From positions 1 to 51,495 of the forward strand of contig DXDZ01000041.1 of assembly GCA_019115185.1 (NCBI GenBank): a DNA stretch of 51,495 nucleotides, written 5' to 3'. The first letter of the stretch is position 1, and each line of letters opens with the position of its first letter. A program made the position numbers and the translations under genes. The DNA is from Candidatus Agathobaculum merdipullorum. Lineage in GTDB: Bacteria; Bacillota; Clostridia; Oscillospirales; Butyricicoccaceae. The notes under the pieces were generated by a model. The model saw nothing but the letters and a program-made list of their open reading frames with translations. It was not told the DNA's origin and made no database searches. Positions 42,382-51,495 of this stretch are shown here, in pieces.

Positions 42382-43449
42382 GTGACCATCAGTTTATGCA
42401 TGATTGTAAAGGATGAAGAGGCCGTTTTGGGGCGATGCCTGGACAGCGCGGCAGATATCGTAGATGAGGTTGTGGTTGTAGATACCGGTTCATCCGACCG
42501 GACAAAGGAAATTGCCGGACAGTATGGACGGGTTCTGGATTTTACGTGGTGTGAGGATTTTGCCGCTGCGCGGAATGCTTCGTTTGCGCAGGCAACAAAG
42601 GATTTTATCCTGTGGTTGGATGCGGATGATGTGATTGAGCCGGAGGCACAATCACGATTTTTACAGCTCAAGCAAGAACTGGACGAGACAACCGACGTGG
42701 TTATGCTGCCTTATCATACGGATTTTAACGAGGACGGCCGCCCGACCTACACATATTATCGAGAACGTTTGCTGCGGCGTGCGGCAGGCTTTCGCTGGGT
42801 AGGCGCGGTGCATGAGTGTATCGCACCGCGCGGAAACATTCGATATGACGATGCGGCGGTTTCACATCACAAGGAAAAAGCGCCGGACAGTGATCGAAAC
42901 TTGCGGATTTATGAAAAATTACTGGCGCGTGGTGAGATTCTGGATGCACGCGGACAGTTTTATTATGCGCGCGAGCTGATGATGCATCAGCAGTTTATGC
43001 AAGCGGTTTCGGCTTTTGAAAACTTTTTGCAGCGACCGGATGGTTGGGTCGAAAATCGAATTGAAGCGTGCAGGAATCTGGCGGACTGTCTATTGGCACA
43101 AGGCGACAGGGAGCGGGCGCGGCAGGCATTGGTGCGTTCGTTTGCGCTGGATAGTCCGCGTGGGGAAAACTGCTGTGCGCTTGCTGCGCTGGAAATGGAG
43201 GATGGCAGGCTGGAACAGGCTCGGTTTTGGTACGAAACCGCTTTGCGTGTTCCGTATGCAGAGCAAAACGGTGCTTTTGTCAAACCATTGTGCTATGGAT
43301 ACATTCCGTGCCTAGGGTTATGCGTGTGCTGCGATCGGCTGGGGCGGCATGCAGAAGCGGCGGAATGGAATGAACGGGCGGCGGTCTATTGGCCGGACTC
43401 TCCGGCGGTTGCCTATAATCGACGGTATTTTGCAGGAGCGCAGCGGTGA
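42382..43449 (+). CDS. Family 2 glycosyltransferase with C-terminal TPR-like repeats
   Basis: 355 residues. The N-terminal GT2 domain (1-220) has TISLCMIVKDEEAVLGRCL, VDTGSSDRT, DFAAARNASFAQA and the metal motif LDADD. The C-terminal 130 residues show TPR-like helices (FYYARELMMHQQFMQAVSAF, ALAALEMEDGRLEQARFWY). This architecture is common in enzymes that glycosylate surface and spore-coat proteins. The GTG start at 42382 (or 42379) follows GGGAGGG. The collagen-like protein gene begins 81 bases downstream and is rich in Thr, a usual O-glycan site, so it is a likely target. Confidence 0.88.
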   Translation: MTISLCMIVKDEEAVLGRCLDSAADIVDEVVVVDTGSSDRTKEIAGQYGRVLDFTWCEDFAAARNASFAQATKDFILWLDADDVIEPEAQSRFLQLKQELDETTDVVMLPYHTDFNEDGRPTYTYYRERLLRRAAGFRWVGAVHECIAPRGNIRYDDAAVSHHKEKAPDSDRNLRIYEKLLARGEILDARGQFYYARELMMHQQFMQAVSAFENFLQRPDGWVENRIEACRNLADCLLAQGDRERARQALVRSFALDSPRGENCCALAALEMEDGRLEQARFWYETALRVPYAEQNGAFVKPLCYGYIPCLGLCVCCDRLGRHAEAAEWNERAAVYWPDSPAVAYNRRYFAGAQR

Positions 43450-43455
43450 GCAGGT

Positions 43456-43484
43456 GACAATGAGATCGAAAGAGGCATAGACTG
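43456..43484 (+). promoter_or_regulatory. Candidate sigma-K promoter of the collagen-like gene
   Basis: GACA (43456-43459), 16 bases, CATAGACTG (43476-43484). The sigma-K pattern is AC, 16 bases, CATAnnnTA; only the last base differs. It lies 47 bases before the start. Short motifs like this also occur by chance. Confidence 0.4.
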
Positions 43485-43485
43485 A

Positions 43486-44613
<1,128 letters not shown>

Positions 44614-44649
44614 AAGCATGTCGATGGATGTATGATCTGCCGACGAAAC

Positions 44650-44677
44650 AGGCCCGACCGTTGAAACGGTCGGGCCT
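44650..44677 (+). terminator. Hairpin after the collagen-like gene
   Basis: GGCCCGACCGTT-GA-AACGGTCGGGCC, 36 bases after the stop; only a short T stretch follows, so termination may be weak. Confidence 0.6.
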
Positions 44678-44834
44678 TACGCGGTTTAATGGACAAAAAT
44701 GCAGAAAAAAGACGGATTTATCCGAAAATAGGAATAAATAGGTTCGACTTTGTGTAAGAGGTGTGCTATACTATACCTATTCAATAAGCATCGGCCGGAT
44801 GAAAATCACGGTATGCAAAAAGAAGGGAAACGGC

Positions 44835-45023
44835 ATGACAATTTTAACCTGTGAATGTGGAAATGAAATTTATATTATGGATGAAACGCAAGCCACGGCA
44901 TGGCAATGTGATGCATGTGGACAGTGGTATGATTTTTTTGGTGTGAAAGTGGCGCCGCCCGGGCAAAATGAACCCAAGCCCTCGCCGCATTTGATTAACT
45001 GGAGTGCGGGGGAAGATCTGTAA
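44835..45023 (+). CDS. Small zinc-ribbon-like protein
   Basis: 62 residues from MTILTCECGNE. Four Cys in CxC...CxxC (CECG near 6-9 and CDACG near 28-32) suggest a zinc ribbon; the rest is short and polar. The start at 44835 follows AGAAGGGAAA; the longer frame from 44763 has no site. Fourteen bases downstream is the DegV gene, so they may share a transcript. No specific function is recognised. Confidence 0.72.
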   Translation: MTILTCECGNEIYIMDETQATAWQCDACGQWYDFFGVKVAPPGQNEPKPSPHLINWSAGEDL

Positions 45024-45036
45024 AAGGTGAAGAATA

Positions 45037-45927
45037 ATGATCAATCAACAAAAAATTGCGTTGCTGACCGATTCCTGCGCGGATATTCCGCAAGCGCTGG
45101 TGCGCCGGTATGATATTTACGTTGTCCCGCTCAAGCTGATTTTTTCGGATGGTGAATATGCGGATGGCGTGGATATCACTCCGACTGAGGTCTATCGCAG
45201 GCTGCCGCAGGAGATTCCGAAAACGACGCTGCCGGGCGGCGATATGGTGGGGCAGGCGTTTACGCGCATCCAGCAGGCGGGCTACACCAAGGTGCTGGCG
45301 ATCAATCTGTCCGGTGGTTTGAGCGGTACGGGCAATTTGGTGCGTCTGATGGGGGAGCAGATCGTTGGGCTGGAGGTCGCCGCGTTTGATACGCTGAGCG
45401 GTTCACTGGGCATTGGCATGACGGTGATACAGGCGGCACGCTGGATCGAGGAAGGATGGTCGTGGAGCGAGTTGCTGCGTGCCATGCCTATGCTGATTCG
45501 GGACACACATGTGTTTTTCTGCGTGGATACATTGGAATATCTGCGAAAGGGAGGACGCATCGGCAAAATTGCAGCTGTGGCCGGAACGCTTTTGCAAATC
45601 AAGCCGATTATCTCTTTCGCGCCGGATGGAGAACTAACCAGTGTTGCCAAGATTCGCGGACGCAAGGCCGCGATGCAGAAAATGGTGCAACTGGCGACGG
45701 CACTGGTGCCGCGCGGTGTGCCGTTCAATCTGGCAGTGGCGCACGGTGATTCGCCGGCGGAGCTGAAGGAGATACGAGAGATGGCGCAGAAAAGCCTGCC
45801 GGATTATCTGCATTTGATGGAGGGGGAAATCGACTGCACACTGGGGGCGTATGTGGGGCCGCATTTGTTGGGCGTTGGCGTGCAGATGCTATCCGAAGCA
45901 CTTTCTGCCGCAGGGAAAGAAAATTAA
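45037..45927 (+). CDS. DegV-family fatty-acid-binding protein
   Basis: 296 residues. DegV proteins bind a fatty acid between two domains and, as FakB, present it to the kinase FakA. Characteristic segments are LLTDSCADIPQALV, TTLPGGDMVGQAF, LSGGLSGTGNLVRLM, DTLSGSLGIGM and LEYLRKGGRIGKIAA. The usual TS/SQ-type lipid-site motif is replaced here by TTLPGG. No fakA homologue lies in the window. The start is 13 bases after the zinc-ribbon gene. Confidence 0.93.
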   Translation: MINQQKIALLTDSCADIPQALVRRYDIYVVPLKLIFSDGEYADGVDITPTEVYRRLPQEIPKTTLPGGDMVGQAFTRIQQAGYTKVLAINLSGGLSGTGNLVRLMGEQIVGLEVAAFDTLSGSLGIGMTVIQAARWIEEGWSWSELLRAMPMLIRDTHVFFCVDTLEYLRKGGRIGKIAAVAGTLLQIKPIISFAPDGELTSVAKIRGRKAAMQKMVQLATALVPRGVPFNLAVAHGDSPAELKEIREMAQKSLPDYLHLMEGEIDCTLGAYVGPHLLGVGVQMLSEALSAAGKEN

Positions 45928-46021
45928 CGGTACTGTAACTTTTGTATTCTGGTTTTAATGCTATAATAAACCAATAGAGAACATATACAATCAATAACGG
46001 GTAGGAAGGAATGAACGGAAA

Positions 46022-47833
46022 ATGACATATCAATCGGCGTATCGGACGACTTACCGACGCCACAGACGCCGTCGCCGTAACAGCCACTATGGCGTGCTGA
46101 TCGCACTGATTTTGGTGGTGATTGTTGCGGTTCCGGTTGCGTTTCACGTTGTCAAAGGGGTATCCAGTGCGATTTTTGGTGGGGATCGGAATCAGCTGGT
46201 ATACCAAGTCGATAATGCGCGTGCGTTCGCAGATGGCAAAATCGTCGATCTGAGCGGTGCAGCGCCTTATCGGGACGGCAGCGGAAACGTCTATGTGTCG
46301 GCAAAATCGTTGTGCGACAATTTGGGACTGGAACTGTCCTTGGAGGAAAACGGAAAAACTGCCGTCATTACTGATCGAAAGGACACAATGCGTGTACAGG
46401 TGGACAGTAAAACCGCGCAGTTTAATGACGAAACCAAAACTCTGTCGGTTGCTCCCGTGCTGAAGGACGAGACGGTTTATGTGCCGGTTCGTGATATCTG
46501 CCAGTCGTTCTCCTGGCAGGTAGGCGAGTTGGGCGCAGATATGGGCGATCTGGTTGTGGTTTCACAGTCCAAGAAAGCGTTGGACGATGAAAAGATGGGT
46601 AAGATCGCGGACGAAGCACTGTCCGAGCTTGGTCCATCGGAAACACAGCTCGCGTCCGACAGTGTGCTCATGCGCACGGATTCGGATAAGCTGCAATATC
46701 AGGGCCAGATCCGGCAGATGAAGCAAGAGGGCGAGCATCGCGGTGCAGCCGTGGTAGAACGGGATGGACTGCAATATGTGCCGCTCAGTGCAGCGATCAC
46801 GACATTGGGTGGAACGGTTTCTTTTGACGGAGATAAAGAATGGACGGTAGAATTTAACGGCATTCAATCAACCGTACACGAGAACGGTAAAGCCAAGGTG
46901 AACGGAGATCGCGTACGCGGCGGTGATATCAGCGCCTTTATAGACGAAGATAGTGGACAGTTTTACGTATCCGCGTCGTTATTTGCCGCTGTGATTGGTA
47001 AAACATATACGGCACTGGATGATGGCTCGTTTGCTTTTGCCGTTACTTCGCTCGATGGGTTTGACAGTCAGAAAGCCTATCTGTCTGGTCAGACGAGCGG
47101 ATTGACACAAGCAGTCAGTGTGAATGTGCCGGATGCAGATGTCTATATTGCGCTGACGTTCGACGATGGACCGACTGGTGCGATCGACGGCTATTCCAAT
47201 GGACTGACAGCATATTTGCTGGATGGGCTGAAGGAGCGCGGTGCGCATGCGACTTTCTTTATGGTCGGTGACCGTGTCAACATGTTCAGCAGCACGCTGC
47301 CGCGGCTGGTGTCCGAGGGACATGAGTTGGGCAACCACACGATGACGCATCCGATGCAGCACCTGACCGGCTTGCAGAAAGATGAGATTAAAAAGGAAAT
47401 CACATCCGCATCGGATACCATCAAAGAAAAGGCGGGTCAGCCGCCCACGGTGTTGCGTCCGGTTGGCGGCGGCGTGAACAGCGATGTGAAGGCGGTTGCC
47501 AAGGAACTGGGCTTGCCGATCATCAACTGGAACGTAGATACGCAGGACTGGAAGAACCGCAACGCGCAGAGCGTACACGATGCGATTGTGAACGCGGCGG
47601 ATGGCTCAGTGGTTCTCATGCATGACCTGTATCCGACCTCGGTGGAGGGCGTGCTGTCAGCCATTGACGACCTGCAAAGCCGCACGGATAAAACCTATGC
47701 GTTTGTTACGGTTTCTGAGCTTGCAGCGGTCAAGGGTATTGCGCTTGAGCCGGGTGTTGTGTATAACGGTTTGACCGATAAGGTCGCGCAGGAGATTGCG
47801 GACGGCACCTATTCGCCGACGGAATTTACCTGA
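46022..47833 (+). CDS. Membrane-anchored polysaccharide deacetylase with copper-amine-oxidase-like N-domains
   Basis: 603 residues. A very basic N-terminus (RRHRRRRR) and one membrane helix (24-45) anchor it. Residues about 55-180 and 225-360 resemble the copper amine oxidase N-terminal-like domain often found on wall proteins (VYVSAKSLCDNLGLELS, YVPVRDICQSFSW, YVPLSAAITTLGG). The NodB deacetylase domain follows from about 375, with TFDDGP, GNHTMTHP and DTQDW. The motif RPVGGG stands where RPPYG is usual. It should deacetylate wall peptidoglycan or another N-acetyl glycan. A TATAAT lies at 45962-45967. Confidence 0.9.
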   Translation: MTYQSAYRTTYRRHRRRRRNSHYGVLIALILVVIVAVPVAFHVVKGVSSAIFGGDRNQLVYQVDNARAFADGKIVDLSGAAPYRDGSGNVYVSAKSLCDNLGLELSLEENGKTAVITDRKDTMRVQVDSKTAQFNDETKTLSVAPVLKDETVYVPVRDICQSFSWQVGELGADMGDLVVVSQSKKALDDEKMGKIADEALSELGPSETQLASDSVLMRTDSDKLQYQGQIRQMKQEGEHRGAAVVERDGLQYVPLSAAITTLGGTVSFDGDKEWTVEFNGIQSTVHENGKAKVNGDRVRGGDISAFIDEDSGQFYVSASLFAAVIGKTYTALDDGSFAFAVTSLDGFDSQKAYLSGQTSGLTQAVSVNVPDADVYIALTFDDGPTGAIDGYSNGLTAYLLDGLKERGAHATFFMVGDRVNMFSSTLPRLVSEGHELGNHTMTHPMQHLTGLQKDEIKKEITSASDTIKEKAGQPPTVLRPVGGGVNSDVKAVAKELGLPIINWNVDTQDWKNRNAQSVHDAIVNAADGSVVLMHDLYPTSVEGVLSAIDDLQSRTDKTYAFVTVSELAAVKGIALEPGVVYNGLTDKVAQEIADGTYSPTEFT

Positions 47834-47863
47834 TTGCAAAGTTTTTAAAAAGCAAAAGTAATT

Positions 47864-47908
47864 TCAGCCACCAGCACTGTGTCAAACAGCGCTGGTGGCT
47901 TTTGTTTA
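47864..47908 (+). terminator. Terminator after the deacetylase
   Basis: CAGCCACCAGC...GCTGGTGGCTTTT hairpin (stem from 47867, T-rich end by 47906). Confidence 0.82.
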
Positions 47909-47922
47909 TGTTTTGCACAGAG

Positions 47923-47963
47923 AAAAAAGCAGGCAGACGCGCGTTGCGTCTGCCTGCTTTTCT
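47923..47963 (-). terminator. Terminator of the dacF operon
   Basis: AAGCAGGCAGACGC pairs with GCGTCTGCCTGCTT; on the minus strand it is followed by TTTTTT, 21 bases after the dacF stop. Confidence 0.88.
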
Positions 47964-47983
47964 TGTCATTGTGAATGTGGTTG

Positions 47984-49477
47984 TTATCTGCGGCGTCTGC
48001 GCTGATAATTGGAGTTTTCATACCGCGAACGCAGGTTTTTGCGCTGCTTGCGGCGGCGCATACCGCCAAAGGTCAGATTGAACAGAATGTACAGTACGAC
48101 AAACACGGCCAGCACAATCAAAATGACCTTGAATACCGTGCTTTGGAAGAAGTTGCTCAGCTTGTCGGCATAATAGAGGACGGGACTTCTTTCCACATCA
48201 CTTAGCGCTACCAGCTCAACTGTACCGTAGTCCATACCATTGTAGGAATAGGTGACGCTGCCGATTACATCGCCTGCTTTGATCGGTGCGTCTACGCTTT
48301 CCGGTGCGGTGATAACAGGGTCTTGGGTAAGTGCTTCGATATCCAAATCCTTGGGCACCAGAGAGACCAAATCGCTTTTGGCCGTTAGTACCAGCTTGTC
48401 CGTATCAGTGGATAAATCCACCTTGATTTGTTTGATGGTGTCGCCTTGCTTGACGAGTGTTTTAGAAATGAAATTCTCAAAGCCCCATTTGCATAAGGCA
48501 GAGGTATCGGTAAAGCTGGCTGCAATTTCAGGATATTCGGCTGACTGGTCGTCGCAGCCCATAACAACTGAGTACAGCTTGGCATCGCCATATTCCGCAT
48601 AGCCCACAAAACAGTTGCCCGCCTGCGAGGTGTGGCCGGTTTTGATGCCTTGACAGTAAGGATAAGCGTAGGGAGCGTACGAACTGAAAATCAGCATGTT
48701 GGTCGTGTAAATTTTACGCTCCTCATGCATATTGGTCTTTGCCATCTTGTGCTGCACGGTGTTTACAATATTGGCAAAGGTTTCGTCCTTCATGGCTTCA
48801 TAAGCGATCTTGTACAGGTCGCGTGCCGTCGAGTAGTGGTCATCCTCATGCAGACCGCAGGGGTTAGAAAAGTGGGTGCCCGTACAGCCCAGTTCAGCGG
48901 CGCGTTCGTTCATCATGTTGACGAAATTTTCATAAGTGCCGCCGACGTGGCGGGCGAGCATATAGGCCGCCTCGTTGGCCGAAGGCAGCATAAGCGCATA
49001 CAGAAGATCCTCGACCGTGACTTGTTCGCCTTGTTTAATGCCTGCGTTCGAGCTGTCTGCGGTGACATTTTCAAAGTCGGATGCTTCGGCAGTGACCGTT
49101 TCGCTCAGGTCGGTCACATTTTCGAGCGTAAGCAGCGCGGTCATGATTTTTGTGGTCGAAGCCGGATAACGGCGCTCGTCCGCATTTTTTTCGTACAGCA
49201 CCATACCGGAGTCCGGGCTGATGAGCAGCGCAGCTTCCGCGTTGAGCGTAGGTGCGCCGGATGCGGCGGCAATGACGTTTGCGTTATCCGTTGTACTGGA
49301 GGTGTCGCTGCTATCAGAGCCGGTGCTTTCAGTGTCACTGCCGGTATCAGAGGTGTCGGAGACCGTGTCCTCGTCCTCTGGTGCAGCGAAAGCCTGCGGC
49401 AGAGGGGCAGCGGCAAACAGCAAAATAAAGCACAGAGCAAGCGCTGTGAAACGATTTCGTAATATATTATTTTTCAT
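47984..49477 (-). CDS. dacF: D-alanyl-D-alanine carboxypeptidase (DacF-type PBP)
   Basis: 497 residues. A signal peptide (1-31) is followed by an Asp/Ser/Thr-rich linker (32-65) and the S11 peptidase domain: STTK (Ser107, Lys110), SAN (Ser166-Asn168) and KTG (in GIKTGHTSQAG, about 285). The C-terminus has a membrane helix and a very basic tail (RRRKQRKNLRSRYE...RRRRR), an unusual anchoring. It trims peptidoglycan stem peptides; in Bacillus dacF acts in the forespore. The start at 49477 has GGGGGA upstream and overlaps the small upstream gene by 11 bases. Confidence 0.93.
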   Translation of the reverse strand: MKNNILRNRFTALALCFILLFAAAPLPQAFAAPEDEDTVSDTSDTGSDTESTGSDSSDTSSTTDNANVIAAASGAPTLNAEAALLISPDSGMVLYEKNADERRYPASTTKIMTALLTLENVTDLSETVTAEASDFENVTADSSNAGIKQGEQVTVEDLLYALMLPSANEAAYMLARHVGGTYENFVNMMNERAAELGCTGTHFSNPCGLHEDDHYSTARDLYKIAYEAMKDETFANIVNTVQHKMAKTNMHEERKIYTTNMLIFSSYAPYAYPYCQGIKTGHTSQAGNCFVGYAEYGDAKLYSVVMGCDDQSAEYPEIAASFTDTSALCKWGFENFISKTLVKQGDTIKQIKVDLSTDTDKLVLTAKSDLVSLVPKDLDIEALTQDPVITAPESVDAPIKAGDVIGSVTYSYNGMDYGTVELVALSDVERSPVLYYADKLSNFFQSTVFKVILIVLAVFVVLYILFNLTFGGMRRRKQRKNLRSRYENSNYQRRRRR

Positions 49478-49706
49478 TGGTATCCCCCAGAGAGAAGTCA
49501 GCGTCGGTAAAATGGCCGCGCAGAGCCGCAGGCTTGGGCGGCACGCGGCGCAGGGGGTCATATCGGAACGAACGGCAATGATCGGTTCCGTCTACCACGC
49601 CGCGGCGGCGGCAGGCAATGCGCTGGCCGTCGGCCAGCGGTGTGCCATGTGCACAGTAAGTACAACGTGGTTCGATATTTTTGCGCAACAGCTTTTTCAG
49701 CTTCAT
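49467..49706 (-). CDS. Small conserved Cys-containing protein upstream of dacF
   Basis: 79 residues from MKLKKLLRKNIEPRC. Cys pairs in RCTYCAHG, IACRRRGVV and DHCRSFRYDPLRRVPP suggest a small metal-binding fold. It resembles a short conserved family I recall from Oscillospiraceae next to dacF, with the YDPLRRVPPKP motif; function unknown. Its stop lies inside the dacF start region, so translation is coupled. A longer frame starts four codons upstream. Confidence 0.75.
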   Translation of the reverse strand: MKLKKLLRKNIEPRCTYCAHGTPLADGQRIACRRRGVVDGTDHCRSFRYDPLRRVPPKPAALRGHFTDADFSLGDTNEK

Positions 49707-49742
49707 GCGTCTGGTCACTCCAATCTAATGTTCTGTGACCCA

Positions 49743-50786
49743 TTATATCTTATTTTTCGCTTTTTTTCCAGACCAAATTGTAAACAACATCAAAAGCAAT
49801 ATCAGGAAAGTAAGTGGATAGTGGCGCTGCTGCAAAGCAGTGCCCGTTGGTGCAAAAGCCGGCAGCGTAGTGGGGGAAATGCGGATCAGCAACGCGGTGA
49901 GTGCGGCTGCCATTGCGCCGTGCAGCAGCTTACAGGAGGCAAATCCTTGCATGGGAAGACCAGCCGGTTCGGCCAAAGCACGTGCTTGAAATTGCACGGC
50001 CAGTCCGCCGAAACCAAGCAAAAACGAGGTGAGCGTCAGCTTCACGCTGTCCGGCAGCGGCAATGCGGAGAGTGCATCCAAACCGGAGGTCAGCTCCAGC
50101 ATGCCGGAGAGTGCGTTGCCGTAAGGAAGGTGTGACAAAACCGGCTGCACCAGCCGCAGCAGCACGCAAAAGACGGTCAGAAAGGCCGTGACGGTCAGGG
50201 CAGTCGCAGCCGCCTGCTGCACCGCAGCGCAAAAAACAGCGGAAAAACTCTCGCGCGGTGTATTGTCCGAGGAAAGGGGTGTCGTATGCTCCGGAGCAGA
50301 CGGCGCCGAGCGCGCAACCAGCAGGCCGGTCAACAAAGCGGTCAGCACGTGGATGCCGTACAGCATCGCACCTGTTCGTGCGCTGCCGAAAATGCCCAGT
50401 CCGGCAAGACCGATGCAAAATCCCGGGCTGGCGCAATTGCAGAAAGTATTGACCCGTGCGGCAGTATCGCGTGAAAGTACCCCTTGCCGCAGCAGATCGA
50501 CCGTGGTGGCCGTCCCGACCGGATAACCGCCGGTCAGACCGAGAATGACGGCGGGCGCGGCGGCAGGCGGCAGATGGTATAGCCATGCGAGCGGACGCGC
50601 GGCGGGACGGGTAAGCACCTGCGCCAGTCCGCTGCGCACCAGCAGGCCGCCTGCCAGAAAAAAGGGGAACAGCGCGGGCAGCGCCTGTCCGGCGGCCAGC
50701 GAAAGACCGTCGCGCACGCCGTCCGCGCAGGCGGCGGGAAACAGCAGGAATGCAGCAAATAAGGCGAGAGACAAAAACAACTTCAT
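49743..50786 (-). CDS. ylbJ: YlbJ-like sporulation membrane protein (nucleoside-recognition domain)
   Basis: 347 residues, 8 or more hydrophobic segments. GLTGGYPVGTATTVDLLRQG and NTFCNCASPGFCIG are the signature Gly-rich and Asn/Cys segments of YlbJ/SpmA-like proteins with the Gate/nucleoside-recognition domain. In Bacillus YlbJ is a sigma-E protein needed for heat-resistant spores. It lies 36 bases upstream of the small Cys gene and dacF in the same direction, and is divergent from yqfC. Confidence 0.83.
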   Translation of the reverse strand: MKLFLSLALFAAFLLFPAACADGVRDGLSLAAGQALPALFPFFLAGGLLVRSGLAQVLTRPAARPLAWLYHLPPAAAPAVILGLTGGYPVGTATTVDLLRQGVLSRDTAARVNTFCNCASPGFCIGLAGLGIFGSARTGAMLYGIHVLTALLTGLLVARSAPSAPEHTTPLSSDNTPRESFSAVFCAAVQQAAATALTVTAFLTVFCVLLRLVQPVLSHLPYGNALSGMLELTSGLDALSALPLPDSVKLTLTSFLLGFGGLAVQFQARALAEPAGLPMQGFASCKLLHGAMAAALTALLIRISPTTLPAFAPTGTALQQRHYPLTFLILLLMLFTIWSGKKAKNKI

Positions 50787-50822
50787 GCGCGCACCTCCGA
50801 TGCATCAGGATATGCGGCAGTG

Positions 50823-50851
50823 TCAAGTTTGATGCGGCTGCCGCATACAAT
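50823..50851 (+). promoter_or_regulatory. Sigma-E promoter of yqfC-yqfD
   Basis: TCAAGTT (50823-50829), 14 bases, CATACAAT (50844-50851). The -10 is a perfect sigma-E match and the -35 fits at five of seven. yqfC and yqfD are sigma-E dependent in Bacillus. Confidence 0.7.
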
Positions 50852-50875
50852 AGCCCGAACAGAGGAGGGACGCAC

Positions 50876-51133
50876 ATGGCGCATGACGGGTTGGGCGAGC
50901 TGATCGACGATCTGCATGGCTTTCGGCCGCGCGTGGAGATCATCGGCAACAGCCGCGTGGTGGTGGAAAATCATCGCGGCATTCAGGAATATGAGCAAGG
51001 GCTGCTGCGCGTCAAATGCAGTGGCTGTGAGGTGCGCATCGTGGGAGCGGGGCTGGAATTGACAGCGCTTTCGCTTGACGAGCTGGCGGTCACCGGGACG
51101 ATCGTTTCAGTGGAGTATACGACGGCGGGATGA
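50876..51133 (+). CDS. yqfC: Sporulation protein YqfC (YabP family)
   Basis: 85 residues. YabP/YqfC fold with PRVEIIGNSRVVVENHRGI near the start and GLELTALSLDELAVTG near the end. The start at 50876 follows AGAGGAGGG; the longer frame from 50750 would begin upstream of the sigma-E promoter. It is followed by yqfD 18 bases on, the conserved order. Confidence 0.92.
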   Translation: MAHDGLGELIDDLHGFRPRVEIIGNSRVVVENHRGIQEYEQGLLRVKCSGCEVRIVGAGLELTALSLDELAVTGTIVSVEYTTAG

Positions 51134-51151
51134 CGGAAAGGGGATGGGACG

Positions 51152-51495
51152 ATGCTTGCGCGGCTCTGGCGTCTGGCGCGCGGACAGGTGCGCGTGCGCG
51201 TGACGGGTGCAAGCCTGCCGCGCTTTCTCAATTTGTGTGCCGCTGAGGGCTTGACGCTGCGGCGGATGGAGCGCACAGCGTGGAATGAAATGTATGCCAC
51301 GCTGTCGGTTGCGGAGTTTCGTGCGCTGCGGCGGTACATGGGGCGCACGGGCTGCCGGGTTCATATCGTGGAGCGGCGTGGTATGCCGTTTTTGGCCGTA
51401 CGCCTGCGGCCGCGTATCGGGCTGTGGGGCGGTCTCGTGCTGCTTGCGCTGCTTTGCTGGGTGCTGTGCGCCCATATCTGGTCGATCGAAGTGCA
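51152..51495 (+). CDS. yqfD: Sporulation protein YqfD, 5' part only
   Basis: At least 114 residues, running off the window end. MLARLWRLARGQVRVRVTGA, then FLNLCAAEGLTLRRM and FRALRRYMGRTGCRVHIV match the YqfD N-terminus, followed by a membrane helix starting at GLWGGLVLLALLCWVL. The ATG at 51152 follows GAAAGGGGAT. It is in the same operon as yqfC under a sigma-E promoter. Confidence 0.9.
   Translation, partial: MLARLWRLARGQVRVRVTGASLPRFLNLCAAEGLTLRRMERTAWNEMYATLSVAEFRALRRYMGRTGCRVHIVERRGMPFLAVRLRPRIGLWGGLVLLALLCWVLCAHIWSIEV

Overview
The window comes from a low-to-medium GC, endospore-lineage Firmicute of the class Clostridia, most like a gut Oscillospiraceae/Butyricicoccaceae-type anaerobe. 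The evidence is a set of clostridial neighbourhoods: spoIIGA-sigE-sigG, gpr-spoIIP divergent from rpsT, a small conserved gene before dacF, yqfC-yqfD, and an FMN-riboswitch rib operon. Catabolic loci for host glycans (GalNAc, unsaturated uronates) fit a gut lifestyle. The genus call is inference.

Layout. 1-3.5 kb: a fumarylacetoacetase-fold gene and a two-gene operon (KduD/DhuD-type dehydrogenase, RpiB/DhuI-type isomerase) for unsaturated uronate breakdown. Their two promoters share LacI-type operators, and coding remnants lie between them. 3.6-6.0 kb: an arsenic operon read leftward (arsR, arsP-type permease, redox protein, arsC). 6.2-8.4 kb: a secreted C69 peptidase with three SLH repeats. 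8.5-12.4 kb: ribDEBAH read leftward from an FMN riboswitch. 12.6-17.3 kb: lepA-hemW, then the ACT-domain/UPF0210 pair of unknown role.

17.4-22.4 kb: spoIIGA and sigE, then two damaged genes side by side: a frameshifted GNAT acetyltransferase and a sigG cut off after region 2. An MTA/SAH deaminase, a purine nucleoside phosphorylase and tRNA-Pro(CGG) follow. 22.5-33.6 kb: a GalNAc/galactosamine locus with a four-part mannose-family PTS, a membrane-anchored helical protein, AgaS, YajC, an AraC regulator, the deacetylase, a 4-TM protein and divergent tagatose-bisphosphate aldolase genes. Tagatose-6-phosphate kinase is not here. 33.6-39.4 kb: an Spx/ArsC-like protein, a shortened GerA-type germinant receptor operon, spoIIP and gpr (all leftward), then rpsT.

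39.7-47.8 kb: envelope genes: an SLH protein, an HxxxDG acyltransferase, a GT2-TPR glycosyltransferase next to a collagen-like BclA-type protein with a candidate sigma-K promoter, a zinc ribbon, DegV and a polysaccharide deacetylase. 47.9-51.5 kb: dacF, a small Cys protein and a YlbJ-like protein leftward, then yqfC and a partial yqfD rightward behind a sigma-E promoter.

The most notable observations are the truncated sigG beside largely intact sporulation genes, the collagen-like/glycosyltransferase locus, the shortened germinant receptor, and the two small regulons suggested by shared operators. I found no phage, CRISPR array or complete insertion sequence.
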